The translations under genes were made by a program, and so were the position numbers. DNA of 41,134 nt from Terriglobia bacterium (GTDB lineage: Bacteria; Acidobacteriota; Terriglobia; Acidiferrales; UBA7541), in NCBI GenBank assembly GCA_020073585.1, contig JAIQEV010000033.1, positions 1 to 41,134 of the forward strand. The letters run 5' to 3'. The notes below the pieces were generated by a model. The model ran no database searches. It had not been told where the DNA came from and saw only the letters and a program-made list of their open reading frames with translations. Within the stretch, counting starts at the first letter, position 1; every line of letters begins with the position of its first letter. This document shows, in pieces, positions 32,214 to 41,134 of the stretch.

Positions 32214-34427
32214 TCAGAGGTTGTCGAGGAAGAACTGCGTGACGCGGCGGAAGAGCACGATGCGCGCCGGGGGATCGCTAACCGGGTGGCCGCGTCCGGG
32301 GAAGAGCGCTACCTCCGCGTACTTGCCCTTGGCGATCAGTTCGTTGACGAGCGAAAGCGTATTCGCCACGTGCACGTTGTCATCGCCCGTGCCGTGCGCG
32401 ATGAGCAGCTTGCCCTTCAGCCCCTCGGCATGGCTGATCGGCGAGGAGTCGCGGTAGCCCTCGGCGTTGTCCTGCGGCCGGGCCATGTAGCGCTCGGTGT
32501 AGATGGTGTCGTACTGCCGCCAGGCGGTGACCGGCCCGCCCGCGAAGCCCGCCTTGAAATCGTCCCCGGCCTCGAACATGGCGTGCAGCGTCATGTGCCC
32601 GCCGTAGCTCCAGCCCCAGATGCCGATGCGCCCCCCGTCCACGTAGGGCAGCGAGCGCAGATAGGCGGCGCCGTCGCGCTGGTCGGAGAGTTCCTGCCTG
32701 CCCAGGCGCAGATGAACCGGCGTTTCAAAGACGTGCCCGCGCCCCGCCGAGCCGCGGTTATCCACCGCAAAAATAATGTAGCCCTTCTGGGCCATCATCT
32801 GATGCCACAGAAAGTTGTTGCCGCCCCAGGCGTTCAGCACCACTTGCGCGTGCGGCCCTCCGTACGTGTAGACGAGGACCGGATACTTGCGCGCGGGATT
32901 GAACTCCGGCGGCTTGATCATCATGGCGTTGAGCTTCGCGCCGTCGTGCGCCGTGACCGTCAGGAACTCCACCGGCGAAAGCTGGTACTCCGCCAGCTCG
33001 GCGACCTTGTTTTCGTTGAGCGCGGCCACGAGCGAACCGTCCGTGCGCAGCAATTCCTGCCGCGGCGGAGCCTGGGTGTTCGAGTAGGTGTCCGCGAAGC
33101 TGCGTCCGTCCGGCGCGAAATTCACGGCGTGCGTGCCCTCCGCGCGGGTGACCCGCGCAAATCCCGTTCCGTCCAGTCCCACGCGATAGAGATGCCGCTC
33201 CAGCGGGCTCTTCTCCGTGGCCGTGAAGTAGACCAGCCCCTTCGCTTCATCCACCGCTTCGACCTGCGTGACTTCCCACTCCCCGCGCGTGAGCTGCGCG
33301 ATCTGCGTGCCGTCCGTCCTGTACAGATAGAGGTGGCGGTAACCGCTGCGCTCGCTCGACCACAGGAAGCGCTGGCCGTCGCTCAGAAAATTCAGATCGT
33401 CGCTGAGGTTGATCCAGCAGGCGTCTCGCTCCGTGAGCACGGCCTGGGCCTGCCCCGTGGCCGCGTCGGCAAAGAGCAGCTCCAGCGCATTCTGCGCGCG
33501 GTTGAGCCGCTGGATCGCCAGGCGCCTGGAATCCGGCAGCCAGTTCACTCGTGCCAGGTAGATGTCCGTCTCCTTGCCGGTGTCCATCCGGCGCGCCGCG
33601 CCGCCCGCGATGCCCGCCACGTATACATGCACGATGGGGTTGGCGCCGCCCGCCTTGGGATAGCGCATGTACTCCGTTTCGCCGGTGTAGGAGGTGAAGT
33701 CCTGGAGGGGGTAGCGCGTTACCGGGCGCTCGTCCATTTCGAAGTAGGCGATGGCGGAGGAGTCCGGCGCCCACCAGTAGGTGGTCTTGTTCTCCAGTTC
33801 CTCGGGATAGACCCAGTCCAGCTCGCCCTTGCGCAGGTCTTCCGTGCCGCCTGTGGTGAACGCGCGCGTTTCCCCGCTGGCCACGTTTACCAGCCACAGG
33901 TTGTGCTCGCGCAGGAAACTCACCCAGCGCCCGTCGGGCGAAATCTTGGAGTCCGCGAGCGCTTCCTTGCCGGAGACCAGGCTGCGCGCGCTCTGCGTCT
34001 TCAGGTCATACCAGGCCAGCGACGTGGCCCCGGCGAAGAGCAGGGCATCGCCGCGCGGCGCCCACTGCCCGCTCGCGGGAGCACGCCGCCCCAGCCCGGT
34101 GGCTTGCGTGGGCTGTGCAGAATCCGGCGGCAGCACGGAAGAGAGTTTGTCCGCGGAGAGCAGCAGGCTGCGCGCGCCCGTCGCCGTGTCCATCACCCAC
34201 AGTTCGGTCGTGCCCCCGTTCCCCTGGAAATAGGCCAGGCGCTTGCCGTCGGGACTCCACGCCAGCCCGCGCAGCAGCCTGCCACCCAGGCTGGGCTGGC
34301 CGTAGATGCGCTCCACGGTGAGGGCCTTGCCGGGTGGCTGCGATTGTGCTGCGGAAGCCGGAGGAAGGCCGGCGAATGCCAGCAGTGCCAGCCCAAACCA
34401 CCCACGTGCAGAACGGGAACGCCGCAT
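32214..34427 (-). CDS. Dipeptidyl peptidase IV-like S9 serine peptidase, exported
   Basis: A 737-residue S9B-type peptidase. Signal peptide about 1-27. An eight-blade beta-propeller follows (LAWSPDGKRLAY, ISPDGRWVSFL and similar strands), including ELDWVYPEEL, the acidic motif that anchors the substrate N-terminus in DPP IV. The C-terminal alpha/beta-hydrolase domain has the catalytic triad Ser607 (GWSYGG), Asp682 (HGTGDDNVH) and His714 (GRGHPV). It should remove Xaa-Pro or Xaa-Ala dipeptides from peptides in the periplasm. ATG 34427 follows a strong GAGGAGGAAGAG ribosome site. Confidence 0.95.
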   Translation of the reverse strand: MRRSRSARGWFGLALLAFAGLPPASAAQSQPPGKALTVERIYGQPSLGGRLLRGLAWSPDGKRLAYFQGNGGTTELWVMDTATGARSLLLSADKLSSVLPPDSAQPTQATGLGRRAPASGQWAPRGDALLFAGATSLAWYDLKTQSARSLVSGKEALADSKISPDGRWVSFLREHNLWLVNVASGETRAFTTGGTEDLRKGELDWVYPEELENKTTYWWAPDSSAIAYFEMDERPVTRYPLQDFTSYTGETEYMRYPKAGGANPIVHVYVAGIAGGAARRMDTGKETDIYLARVNWLPDSRRLAIQRLNRAQNALELLFADAATGQAQAVLTERDACWINLSDDLNFLSDGQRFLWSSERSGYRHLYLYRTDGTQIAQLTRGEWEVTQVEAVDEAKGLVYFTATEKSPLERHLYRVGLDGTGFARVTRAEGTHAVNFAPDGRSFADTYSNTQAPPRQELLRTDGSLVAALNENKVAELAEYQLSPVEFLTVTAHDGAKLNAMMIKPPEFNPARKYPVLVYTYGGPHAQVVLNAWGGNNFLWHQMMAQKGYIIFAVDNRGSAGRGHVFETPVHLRLGRQELSDQRDGAAYLRSLPYVDGGRIGIWGWSYGGHMTLHAMFEAGDDFKAGFAGGPVTAWRQYDTIYTERYMARPQDNAEGYRDSSPISHAEGLKGKLLIAHGTGDDNVHVANTLSLVNELIAKGKYAEVALFPGRGHPVSDPPARIVLFRRVTQFFLDNL

Positions 34428-34464
34428 CTCTTCCTCCTCGAAAATTCCGCTCGCTCGCCGCTCG

Positions 34465-35043
34465 TTATGGGCTCTTCGGCAGTTCGTAGAGCTCGATCAG
34501 GACTCTGCCGTTTTCGATGGTCGGAGCGAGAAAAAAATTGATGCGCGTCCCGTTCGCCCCGGGCCGCGTTTCCGGATAGACCGGCGGAACGCTGAAGCGC
34601 TCCTTCACGATGCGCGTCGCGCGCTCCACGTCCTCCGTGCGGTACTCCACCTGCTGGACGCCTTCGCCCAGCTTCGCCAGGTAGCGCGCCACGGCCCCGC
34701 TGCCGGCCGGGTCCCGCGTCGTCAGGATGTCCAGGGAGATTCCGCCGTCGAAGTGCAGCTCGAATTCCCGGGCGTCCTGTTCCGCCGGCACCTCGGCCTG
34801 CCGCGGCGAGCCGTTGGCCGCGCAAATCCGCGCAAATGTTTCCGGCGTCACGGCGATGCCCACGGTGATCTGCGGAGTGGCTCCGCCGAGCAGCCGCGCG
34901 AGTTCCGCATCGCTGCGCCAGCGCCGCAGCACCGGCTCGGACAGCGCGCGGCCCGCCTGATACAGTTCGGCGGCGGCAGCGGCGCGATCGGAAGCATCCG
35001 GTGCGGCAAGTGCGGCGATGGCAGCGGCGAGAGGGTTGGCCAT
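34465..35043 (-). CDS. VOC-like domain protein of unknown function
   Basis: A 192-residue cytoplasmic protein. The N-terminal third is Ala-rich and helical (LAAAIAALAAPDASDRAAAAAELY). The rest resembles the vicinal-oxygen-chelate/glyoxalase fold: FELHFDGGISLDIL followed by GVQQVEYRTEDVERATRIV, a pairing typical of methylmalonyl-CoA epimerase-like proteins. The metal ligands are not complete enough to claim an enzyme. It starts at ATG 35043 and lies 37 nt upstream of the DPP IV gene, so the two may be cotranscribed. Confidence 0.65.
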   Translation of the reverse strand: MANPLAAAIAALAAPDASDRAAAAAELYQAGRALSEPVLRRWRSDAELARLLGGATPQITVGIAVTPETFARICAANGSPRQAEVPAEQDAREFELHFDGGISLDILTTRDPAGSGAVARYLAKLGEGVQQVEYRTEDVERATRIVKERFSVPPVYPETRPGANGTRINFFLAPTIENGRVLIELYELPKSP

Positions 35044-35165
35044 GGTCCGGGAAATTATTCTACCTTGATTTTTGGTTTTGTAGCCCTGGGCTTCCGCCCG
35101 GCATCCTGTTCTTTAGTTACTTGCCGCGAACCGCCGCCGTGGCACGCTGCCACCGCCGCCGTCGC

Positions 35166-36146
35166 TTACGTTTTTTCCGCTGGAGCCTCCGCCTTCCGGG
35201 GCGGGCGCAGCAGCGACGCCAACAACGCGGCCAGCAGAATCCCACCGACGACGGCCAGCGAGAGGTGCACGGGAATGTGCATCCACGGCTCCGCGATCAT
35301 CTTTCCTCCGATGAACAGCAGCACCAGCGCCAGCCCCGTGCTGAGATAGGAGAAATAGTCCAGCACTCCCGCCAGCAGGAAATAGAGCGCGCGCAGCCCC
35401 AGGATGGCGAAAACGTTCGAGGTGAAGACGATGAACGGGTCGCGCGTAATCCCGAAGACCGCCGGGATGGAGTCCAGCGCGAAGGTTACGTCGGCGGTCT
35501 CGATCACCAGCAGCACCAGGAACAGCGGCGTGGCCAGCCAGCGCCCGCCCTCGCGGATGAAAAAGCGCGCGTCGTGGTACTTTTCGGCCACGCGCAGATG
35601 CTTCTTCGCGAACCGGAAGATTATGTTCTGCTCCGGGTGCGCTTCCTTTTCCCGCGCCACCAGCATGTGCAGCCCCGCGTAGAGCAGAAACCCGCCGAAC
35701 AGATAGGTGATCCACGCGAAGCGCGCCAGCAGCGCCACGCCCGCCGCGATCATCATCCCGCGCATCACCAGCGCACCCAGAATTCCCCAGCCCAGAATGC
35801 GGTGCTGGAAACGCGCGTCCACCTGGAACGTCCGGAAGACGATCAGGAAAACGAACAGGTTGTCCACGCTCAGCGATTTTTCGATCAGGTAACCGGTGAA
35901 GTATTCCAGCGCCGGCTGCTCTCCGTACCAGCGCAGAATCCCCAGCCCGAAGAGCACCGAGATGGCGATCCACGCCAAGCTCCAGGCCGCCGCTTCGCGC
36001 CAGCGCACCGAATGCGCGCTGCGGTGAAAGACGCCCAGATCCAGGGCCAGCGCCAGCAGCACGAAGAGCAGGAATGCCGTCCAGTGCCAGGGAGTGCCGA
36101 TCCCCGCCATCGCCGCGGTGCCGGTCAGAGCTGCCAGGAGTGCCAT
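35166..36146 (-). CDS. TerC/Alx family integral membrane protein
   Basis: A 326-residue inner-membrane protein with about nine helices. The family signature is clear: EKSLSVDNLFVFLIVF with the acidic residues in the membrane, and the paired VIETADVTFALDSIPAVFGITRDPFIVFTSNVFAILGLRALYF block. Members act in manganese export or metal homeostasis and in tellurite resistance; a Mn2+ role is most likely but not shown. Unlike many family genes it is not preceded by a visible yybP-ykoY riboswitch: only 21 nt separate it from the upstream secreted protein gene. No ter genes are nearby. Confidence 0.93.
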   Translation of the reverse strand: MALLAALTGTAAMAGIGTPWHWTAFLLFVLLALALDLGVFHRSAHSVRWREAAAWSLAWIAISVLFGLGILRWYGEQPALEYFTGYLIEKSLSVDNLFVFLIVFRTFQVDARFQHRILGWGILGALVMRGMMIAAGVALLARFAWITYLFGGFLLYAGLHMLVAREKEAHPEQNIIFRFAKKHLRVAEKYHDARFFIREGGRWLATPLFLVLLVIETADVTFALDSIPAVFGITRDPFIVFTSNVFAILGLRALYFLLAGVLDYFSYLSTGLALVLLFIGGKMIAEPWMHIPVHLSLAVVGGILLAALLASLLRPPRKAEAPAEKT

Positions 36147-36167
36147 GAAGAGTGGACGCGCCGGAAA

Positions 36168-37034
36168 TTACGGCTTGGCCGAGCGCGCTTCCGTGCCGTT
36201 CAGGTTGCTGAGTTCCGCGTGCGTGGTCCGCCCGGCTTCCACGCGCACCGCAACGTCCCAGCGCAGGCGTACATCGCCCGCCGCGGCGTCCAGCCCCAGC
36301 GTGCTCAGCCAGTAGTCGCCCGCCGGGAGGCCGCTCAGGGCGGCCCGCCCATCGAGATCCGTATCGGCCTTGGCCGCCAGGTAGCTGGTCTGCGCAATTT
36401 CCGGAATTCGCCGCTCGAGCCGGTGGCGGTGTTCGCTGCGAATCTGATTCCACTGCCGCGCCGGGTTCACCCCGTCGAGATACGCTTCCATGCCGCCGAG
36501 CGTCTGCAGGTTCGCGGTGATGAATTTGCGCAGCGCCGCCAGATACTCCTCGCGCAGCGCTTTGTAGCGCTCGGGGTCCGCGGTCTTGTCGGTTTCCTTG
36601 TATTTCGGCCGCGGCAGGCCCGCGGTCACCCCGCCGCTGTTCGAGTGCAGGTAGGCCTCCAGAAATTCCGGGATGGCGATGATGTCATCCGCGGTGAGTA
36701 TGTCGTCGATCTCGGAGGAAGTGAGATCCATGGCCTCGTGCTTCTTCAGCCATTCCTTCAGTTTCGCGGAGACCTTCAGCCCGTCGATAAATTTTTCGCG
36801 CGCCGGCAGCGGGTCGGCCGCCTCGGCTTCCCGCGCGATTTCCGCGTAGCTTTTGCGCAGCAGATAAAACGTGAACTGCCGCACGGGCTCGGGCCGCGCT
36901 CCCGTCGGCGTGATTCGCGCCTGAAATTCCAGCGCGCCCGCGCCGCCCGGCGCCGCCTGCGCCCGCGCTCCCGGCGCCAGCCCCGCCAGCATCAGCCCCA
37001 GCAAAAACACGGTGAACTTCGTTGGTATACGCAT
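36168..37034 (-). CDS. Secreted protein of unknown function with C-terminal carboxypeptidase-regulatory-like domain
   Basis: A 288-residue exported protein. Signal peptide about 1-26 (MRIPTKF, hydrophobic core, ARAQA). The central region is helical and charged (EAADPLPAREKFIDGLKVSAKL, TSSEIDDILTADDIIAIPEFLEAYL). The end looks like a small beta-sandwich (DTDLDGRAALSGLPAGDYWLSTLGLD), a pattern seen in carboxypeptidase-regulatory (transthyretin-like) domains. I know of no function. ATG 37034 with AGGA upstream is preferred over ATG 37043. It lies between the adaptor gene and terC in the same direction. Confidence 0.75.
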   Translation of the reverse strand: MRIPTKFTVFLLGLMLAGLAPGARAQAAPGGAGALEFQARITPTGARPEPVRQFTFYLLRKSYAEIAREAEAADPLPAREKFIDGLKVSAKLKEWLKKHEAMDLTSSEIDDILTADDIIAIPEFLEAYLHSNSGGVTAGLPRPKYKETDKTADPERYKALREEYLAALRKFITANLQTLGGMEAYLDGVNPARQWNQIRSEHRHRLERRIPEIAQTSYLAAKADTDLDGRAALSGLPAGDYWLSTLGLDAAAGDVRLRWDVAVRVEAGRTTHAELSNLNGTEARSAKP

Positions 37035-37114
37035 CGCGCTCATCCTAGCAGATGCCGGGTGCGCAGCAGTAGGACTCTTGCGCCCCTGTTTCTTGATCCC
37101 GCCGGTCAGCCACC

Positions 37115-38317
37115 TCAGCGGCCGGCGCGGGGCAGGGAAGCCAGCGCGCGCACGCGTGTGCCGTCGCGCACCTGGTTCGGCGGATGCGCAATGACCTCCG
37201 CTCCGTCCTCGATCCCGCGCAACACTTCCACTTCCGTCTCGCTGCGGTGTCCGATCTCGATTCCGTGCAGCCGCGCCCGCCCGCCCGCGATCGTGAACAC
37301 GCTCCATGCCTCGCCCTTCCGGAACACCGCGCTCGCTGGAACCTTCAGCACGCCTTCGCCCGCCCACACCACAATCCGCGCTTCCACCCGGTACGCGTCG
37401 CCCAGCGGCCCCGGCGGGTCCACGAAATCGCCGATCACGTGCACGCGCTTCTCTTCCACTCCCAGCGCCGAGATCTTCGTGAACCCCGCCGGCTCCACCA
37501 GGCGCACCTTGGCGCGCAGCGGATGCTCCCCGCCCCAGCCCTCCAGCAGCATCTCCGCGCCCGGCTTGATCTTTACCGCGTCCGTGGACAGCACGTCCAC
37601 CATCACCTCGATCTTCTTCGGATCCCCCAGCACCACCAGCGGCATTCCCGCGCCCACCGCGCGCTCGCTCTTTTCCGGCACGTGCAGCACCTTCCCGGCC
37701 ACCGGCGAACGCACCGCGACCGGTTTCTGCTCGCCGCCCTGCGTCTCCAGTCCCACCAGCCCGGCGCGCGCTACCTTGATCTCCGCCGCCGCCATCTGCA
37801 CCGCGAATTGCGCCGCCTTCAACTCCTCGGCTCCGGCGCGCTCGGCGGTGCGCACCTGATCCAGCGCCTGCCTGGAGATCACGCCGTTGCGCGCCAGTTG
37901 TTCGCCGCGCTGCCGTTCGGTCTGTGCCATTTCGTAATCCGCGCGGGCGTGCGCCAGCCGCGCTTCCGCCTGTCGCTGCGCGGCCTCCGCGGCCGTTACC
38001 CGCGCCAGCACCTCTTCCCGCTCGCGTTGGCTGAGCGGAGAGGGCTCGATCGTCGCCACCACCTGGTCCCGCGCCACCGCGTCGCCTTCCTCCAACTCGA
38101 TGCGCAGCAGCCGCCCGGGAATCGGCGCGGCCACCACGAAGCGGTCGTGCGCGCGCGTCTCGCCCTCTTCGTCCACGGTCACCCGCAGCGCCCCGCGCTC
38201 CGCCCGCGCCGTTTCCACGGGCACCGCCGCAGGCCACAGCAAATAGGCCAGCAGCGCCGCCAGCGCCGGCGCAACCAGCCACGCATACGATTTGCGGCGT
38301 TTCTTTGGAAAGGGCAC
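37115..38317 (-). CDS. Membrane fusion protein (HlyD/RND-type adaptor) of an ABC efflux system
   Basis: A 400-residue periplasmic adaptor. One N-terminal membrane anchor (WLVAPALAALLAYLLWPAAVPV, about 13-34). The split biotinyl-lipoyl domain is seen in PIPGRLLRIELEEGDAV and VRSPVAGKVLHVPEKS, flanking a long Ala/Glu/Arg-rich coiled coil at about 98-180. Beta-barrel and membrane-proximal domains follow. It starts 1 nt after the permease stop and so is its partner. No outer-membrane factor gene is in the window. Confidence 0.92.
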   Translation of the reverse strand: MPFPKKRRKSYAWLVAPALAALLAYLLWPAAVPVETARAERGALRVTVDEEGETRAHDRFVVAAPIPGRLLRIELEEGDAVARDQVVATIEPSPLSQREREEVLARVTAAEAAQRQAEARLAHARADYEMAQTERQRGEQLARNGVISRQALDQVRTAERAGAEELKAAQFAVQMAAAEIKVARAGLVGLETQGGEQKPVAVRSPVAGKVLHVPEKSERAVGAGMPLVVLGDPKKIEVMVDVLSTDAVKIKPGAEMLLEGWGGEHPLRAKVRLVEPAGFTKISALGVEEKRVHVIGDFVDPPGPLGDAYRVEARIVVWAGEGVLKVPASAVFRKGEAWSVFTIAGGRARLHGIEIGHRSETEVEVLRGIEDGAEVIAHPPNQVRDGTRVRALASLPRAGR

Positions 38318-38318
38318 G

Positions 38319-40682
38319 CTATTCCCTCGTCTTCAGCACCGCGATCAGGTCCATGCGCCGCAGCCGCCGGAAGATCAGCAGCCCGGTCAGCGCCGAGGCC
38401 GCTGCCACCACGAAAAACGACACCGCGTAGGTCCGTCCGCTGATCACCAGCGGCATCCGGTACAGCTCCGTCTGCATCGCCGCCGTCAGCAGCGCGCAAA
38501 ACCCGTAGCCGAACGCAAAACCCACCGGCACCGCCAGCAGCGCCAGAAGGCCCTGCTCGCCCAGCAGCATCCAGCCGATCTCCCGCTGCGTAAATCCCAG
38601 CACGCGCAGCGACCCCAGCTCCTGCCCGCGCTCGGAAAGCGCTATCCGCGCGCCATTGTAGACCATGCCCACCGCAATTACCGACGCAAACAGCACGAGT
38701 GCGCCCGTGGAGATACGCAGGCTCTTGGCGATGGTCGCGTAAAAGCTCTGCAGCATCGCTTCCCGCACCGCCACCCCGCTCACCGCCGGCGTCTGCTTCA
38801 GCAGCGCGTATAGCCGCGGCGCGGCGCGCGCGTCCACCGCCAGGAACGCTCCGGAAAGCGTGTCCCCCTCGCGCAGCATGCGGTTCAGCGCCCGCTTGTC
38901 CATGTACGCGGAGACCCCGATCAGCTCGTCCACGGTCCCGGCCACGCGCACGCTGCGCACCGGCCGCTTGCCTTCCAGCACTTCGATGGTCAGCTCGTCC
39001 CCCGGCCGCACCCCGAGAATTTCCGCCAGCTTCGCCGAGAGCACCACGCCCTCCGGAGGCAGCTCCACGATTTCCAGCCGCCGGTTCACCAGCCGCCGCA
39101 GCTCCCCGCCGGGCTCCAGGCCCAGGATTCCCACGCGCCGCGTGCGGTGCTCGTGGCGCAGCCGCGCCGGCACCATGCGGAAAGGCTCGCTGCGCAGCAC
39201 CCCGGGCAGGTGTTCGATATCGTGCCGCGCCGTGGCCCCCTGCTCGGTGGCAAACGTCAGCGTGACGTCGTCGCGCAGCGCCGTCTGGAATTCCACTTTC
39301 ACCAGGTTGTCGATCGCGTCGTAAAAGTAGAACCCCACGATCAGGATGGCCACCGCCAGCGACATCCCCAGCACCGTCAGCGCCGCCTTCCACGGCCGCC
39401 GCTCCAGGTTGCGCAGGATCATCCGCGTGTAGATCGTGAAATATTCCTGCAGCCCCAGGCGCTCCGCCAGCCCCGCGCGGAACTCCGGCGGCGATTCCGG
39501 GCGCATCGCTTCCGCCGGGGGCAGCGCCGCCGCGGCGCGCACCGCCGCCAGCGCTCCCAGCGCCGCCGCAATGCTGCTCAGCGCAATGGCCATCAGCAGC
39601 AGCCGGCCCCCGGCCACGAAGTGCAGCTCCGGAAACCGGAAATAGTCGGCATACAGCCGCGCCAGTCCGCGTCCCATCCAGATGCCCAGCGGCACGCCTC
39701 CCGCTGTTCCCACGAGCACGGCCGCCAGCGCGAACTGCAGGTAGTGCACGGCAATTGCGCCGTGGCCATAGCCGAACGCCTTCAGCAGCCCCACCGCATT
39801 GCGCTGCGTGCTCACCAGCCGCGTCAGCACCACGTGAATCAGAAACGCCGCCACCCCCAGGAAGATGCTGGGTGCGAAAATCCCCGTCACCCGGTCCTGC
39901 GCCAGTTCGTCGCTCAGAAAGCGGTGCGAAATCTGGTCCGCGCGCCCGTAGGCCCCCAGCCCGCCGTACGGCTCGAGCAGGGAATCGAGCCGCGCCAGGA
40001 CTTCCGCTTCGCTCGCTCCCGGCGCCAGTGCCAGCGCCACGTCGTTGAACGCGCCCTCCATCTGGAACGGCGGTCCCAGCGCCTCCCGGCCCATCCACAG
40101 CACGCCGAAGCGCCGGTTGTCCGGGAATACTTCCGCGCCGCGGATCTCGTAAACGTATTCCGGCGACAGCGCGATCCCGGCGATGTACAGCCGCTCCCAG
40201 CGCCCGTTGATCACCGCCCCCAGCGTGTCGCCGGGCTTCAGCCCGTTGGCTTGTGCGAAAGCCTCGCTCGCCAGCACTTCGTTGCCCGCGCCCGGCTCGA
40301 TCCAGCGTCCTTCGCGCAGGCACAGCGCATTCAGCAGCGGCTCGCGCCGTTCCGGGATGGAGACCAGCCGCCCCAGCGCCGGCTCCGCCAGCCCCGGCAC
40401 GTCCAGCGTCACTTCCTCGACCACCCGCGTCTCCACCGCGGCCACCCCGGGGATCATGGTCACCCGCGCGGCCATCGCCCGCGGCGCGCGCTTCACCTGC
40501 ACGAAAACGTCGGCGAAGTGATACCGCGCGTAGTAGTCGCTCTGCGCCGCGGCGAGCGATTCGTAGGCCCCGCGCATGGTCACGTACGCGGCGATGCCGC
40601 ACGCCGCCACCGCGGCGATCGTCAGCACCTGGCTGCGCAGGTGCCACAGGTCGCGCACCAGCTTTTTCTGCAGCGCCGTCAT
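38319..40682 (-). CDS. ABC transporter permease with two FtsX-like domains
   Basis: A 787-residue permease. N-terminal helix ([19 protein letters not shown]), a large periplasmic region, a first FtsX block with [21 protein letters not shown] (about 290-310), a central membrane entry ([22 protein letters not shown]) and a second FtsX block with [30 protein letters not shown]. The doubled layout resembles the YbbP-type or duplicated macrolide/lipoprotein exporter permeases. With the ATPase and adaptor it forms a tripartite exporter, possibly for lipids, lipoproteins or toxic amphiphiles. The substrate is unknown. Confidence 0.92.
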   Translation of the reverse strand: MTALQKKLVRDLWHLRSQVLTIAAVAACGIAAYVTMRGAYESLAAAQSDYYARYHFADVFVQVKRAPRAMAARVTMIPGVAAVETRVVEEVTLDVPGLAEPALGRLVSIPERREPLLNALCLREGRWIEPGAGNEVLASEAFAQANGLKPGDTLGAVINGRWERLYIAGIALSPEYVYEIRGAEVFPDNRRFGVLWMGREALGPPFQMEGAFNDVALALAPGASEAEVLARLDSLLEPYGGLGAYGRADQISHRFLSDELAQDRVTGIFAPSIFLGVAAFLIHVVLTRLVSTQRNAVGLLKAFGYGHGAIAVHYLQFALAAVLVGTAGGVPLGIWMGRGLARLYADYFRFPELHFVAGGRLLLMAIALSSIAAALGALAAVRAAAALPPAEAMRPESPPEFRAGLAERLGLQEYFTIYTRMILRNLERRPWKAALTVLGMSLAVAILIVGFYFYDAIDNLVKVEFQTALRDDVTLTFATEQGATARHDIEHLPGVLRSEPFRMVPARLRHEHRTRRVGILGLEPGGELRRLVNRRLEIVELPPEGVVLSAKLAEILGVRPGDELTIEVLEGKRPVRSVRVAGTVDELIGVSAYMDKRALNRMLREGDTLSGAFLAVDARAAPRLYALLKQTPAVSGVAVREAMLQSFYATIAKSLRISTGALVLFASVIAVGMVYNGARIALSERGQELGSLRVLGFTQREIGWMLLGEQGLLALLAVPVGFAFGYGFCALLTAAMQTELYRMPLVISGRTYAVSFFVVAAASALTGLLIFRRLRRMDLIAVLKTRE

Positions 40683-40689
40683 TGCCGCC

Positions 40690-41134
40690 TCACCACGACA
40701 ACTCCGCCGGCGTGGCCTTCTTCTCGTTGCGCCGGATCTCCACGATGCGCCCGCTGCTGATGCGCACCACGCGGTCGGCCATCGCCGCGATCGCCGCGTT
40801 GTGCGTGATCACCGCGGTGATCGTGCGCAGTTCGCGGTTCACGCGCTCCAGCACTTCCAGCACCAGCTTGCCCGTGGCGTAGTCCAGCGCCCCGGTGGGC
40901 TCGTCGCACAGCAGCACTTCCGGCCGCTTCACCACCGCCCGCGCGATGGCCACGCGCTGCTGCTCCCCGCCGGAAAGCTGCGCCGGAAAGTGCTGCAGCC
41001 GGTCGCCCAGCCCCACCATCCGCAGGCACTCCTCCGGGTCCATCGGGTTTTCCGCGATCTCGGTCACCAGCGCCGTGTTCTCCAGCGCCGTCAGGCTCGG
41101 TATCAGGTTGTAGAATTGAAAAACGAAGCCGACA
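40690..41134 (-). CDS. ABC transporter ATPase, C-terminal part (5' end outside window)
   Basis: C-terminal portion of an ATP-binding subunit; the reading frame continues off the right edge. Present are the Q-loop region [19 protein letters not shown], the ABC signature [15 protein letters not shown], Walker [14 protein letters not shown] and the H-loop AVITHN. The Q-loop and DEPTGALD sequences are typical of the MacB/LolD/FtsE exporter group. Walker A lies outside the window. It starts the three-gene unit read right to left (ATPase, permease 7 nt later, adaptor). Confidence 0.95.
   Translation of the reverse strand, partial: VGFVFQFYNLIPSLTALENTALVTEIAENPMDPEECLRMVGLGDRLQHFPAQLSGGEQQRVAIARAVVKRPEVLLCDEPTGALDYATGKLVLEVLERVNRELRTITAVITHNAAIAAMADRVVRISSGRIVEIRRNEKKATPAELSW

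Noticed and set aside
32133-34541. An 802-residue plus-strand frame
   Set aside because: Antisense to the dipeptidyl peptidase IV-like gene, whose catalytic residues and signal peptide are all in place; the composition is a typical shadow.
36147-36167. A yybP-ykoY manganese riboswitch before terC
   Set aside because: The gap is only 21 nt, far too short, and no such fold was seen in the upstream coding sequence.
35001-37859. A 952-residue plus-strand frame, the longest open frame in the window
   Set aside because: It spans three minus-strand genes (TerC, secreted protein, adaptor) and is rich in Arg, Gln and Pro with no domain. Stop codons are simply rare in this frame.

Overview
The window is 41 kb of GC-rich bacterial chromosome, densely coded on both strands, with no insertion sequence, prophage or CRISPR array. 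The best taxonomic clue is a gene at 20597-21565 encoding a protein of the 'VWFA-related Acidobacterial domain' type. The secreted Ig-repeat lipoprotein with YTAPA motifs, the TTGAC-17-TAnnnT promoters and the general gene style fit the same assignment. I therefore read it as Acidobacteriota; genus is not determinable from this sequence alone.

Layout. 1-5330: an ISC iron-sulfur operon (iscS truncated by the window edge, a small unknown gene, iscU, iscA, hscB, hscA, fdx, iscX), with heptanucleotide repeat arrays around iscX. 5394-5570: a tRNA-Glu with its own promoter and a hairpin. 5627-8175: singletons (cupin, maleylpyruvate isomerase-like protein, TfoX-like protein, SpoT/MESH1-like HD hydrolase). 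8363-12717: a compact five-gene cassette of two DUF488 proteins, a putative dual-OB protein, an ACP-KAS III fusion and an M20 hydrolase, joined by overlaps or gaps of 5 nt or less. This is the best candidate for an undescribed system. 12743-17890 (minus): a methyltransferase and a three-gene secreted module (Ig-repeat lipoprotein, membrane-anchored protein, matrixin-type protease).

18214-23658: a small unknown gene with a strong promoter that predicts a leaderless mRNA, a TIGR01777 epimerase, moaD-moaE-VWFA, an inositol-monophosphatase-family enzyme and a Tat-exported metallo-beta-lactamase-fold protein. 23861-24919: a PilZ membrane protein. 25116-30455: a nucleoside salvage operon (pyrimidine phosphorylase, CNT transporter, purine phosphorylase, cytidine deaminase, and an unusual signal-peptide-bearing deaminase/amidohydrolase). 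30595-41134: an M23 peptidase, a charge-segregated disordered protein, a dipeptidyl peptidase IV-like enzyme, a VOC-like protein, TerC, an unknown secreted protein, and a tripartite ABC efflux set whose ATPase runs off the right edge.

How the genes work together. The ISC operon supplies a complete scaffold, carrier, chaperone and ferredoxin set. The salvage operon imports nucleosides, phosphorolyses them and deaminates them. The secreted proteases and lipoprotein suggest a polymer-degrading or adhesive lifestyle. The strand composition changes from G-rich to C-rich on the plus strand somewhere between about 13 and 18.7 kb regardless of gene direction, which may mark a replichore boundary.
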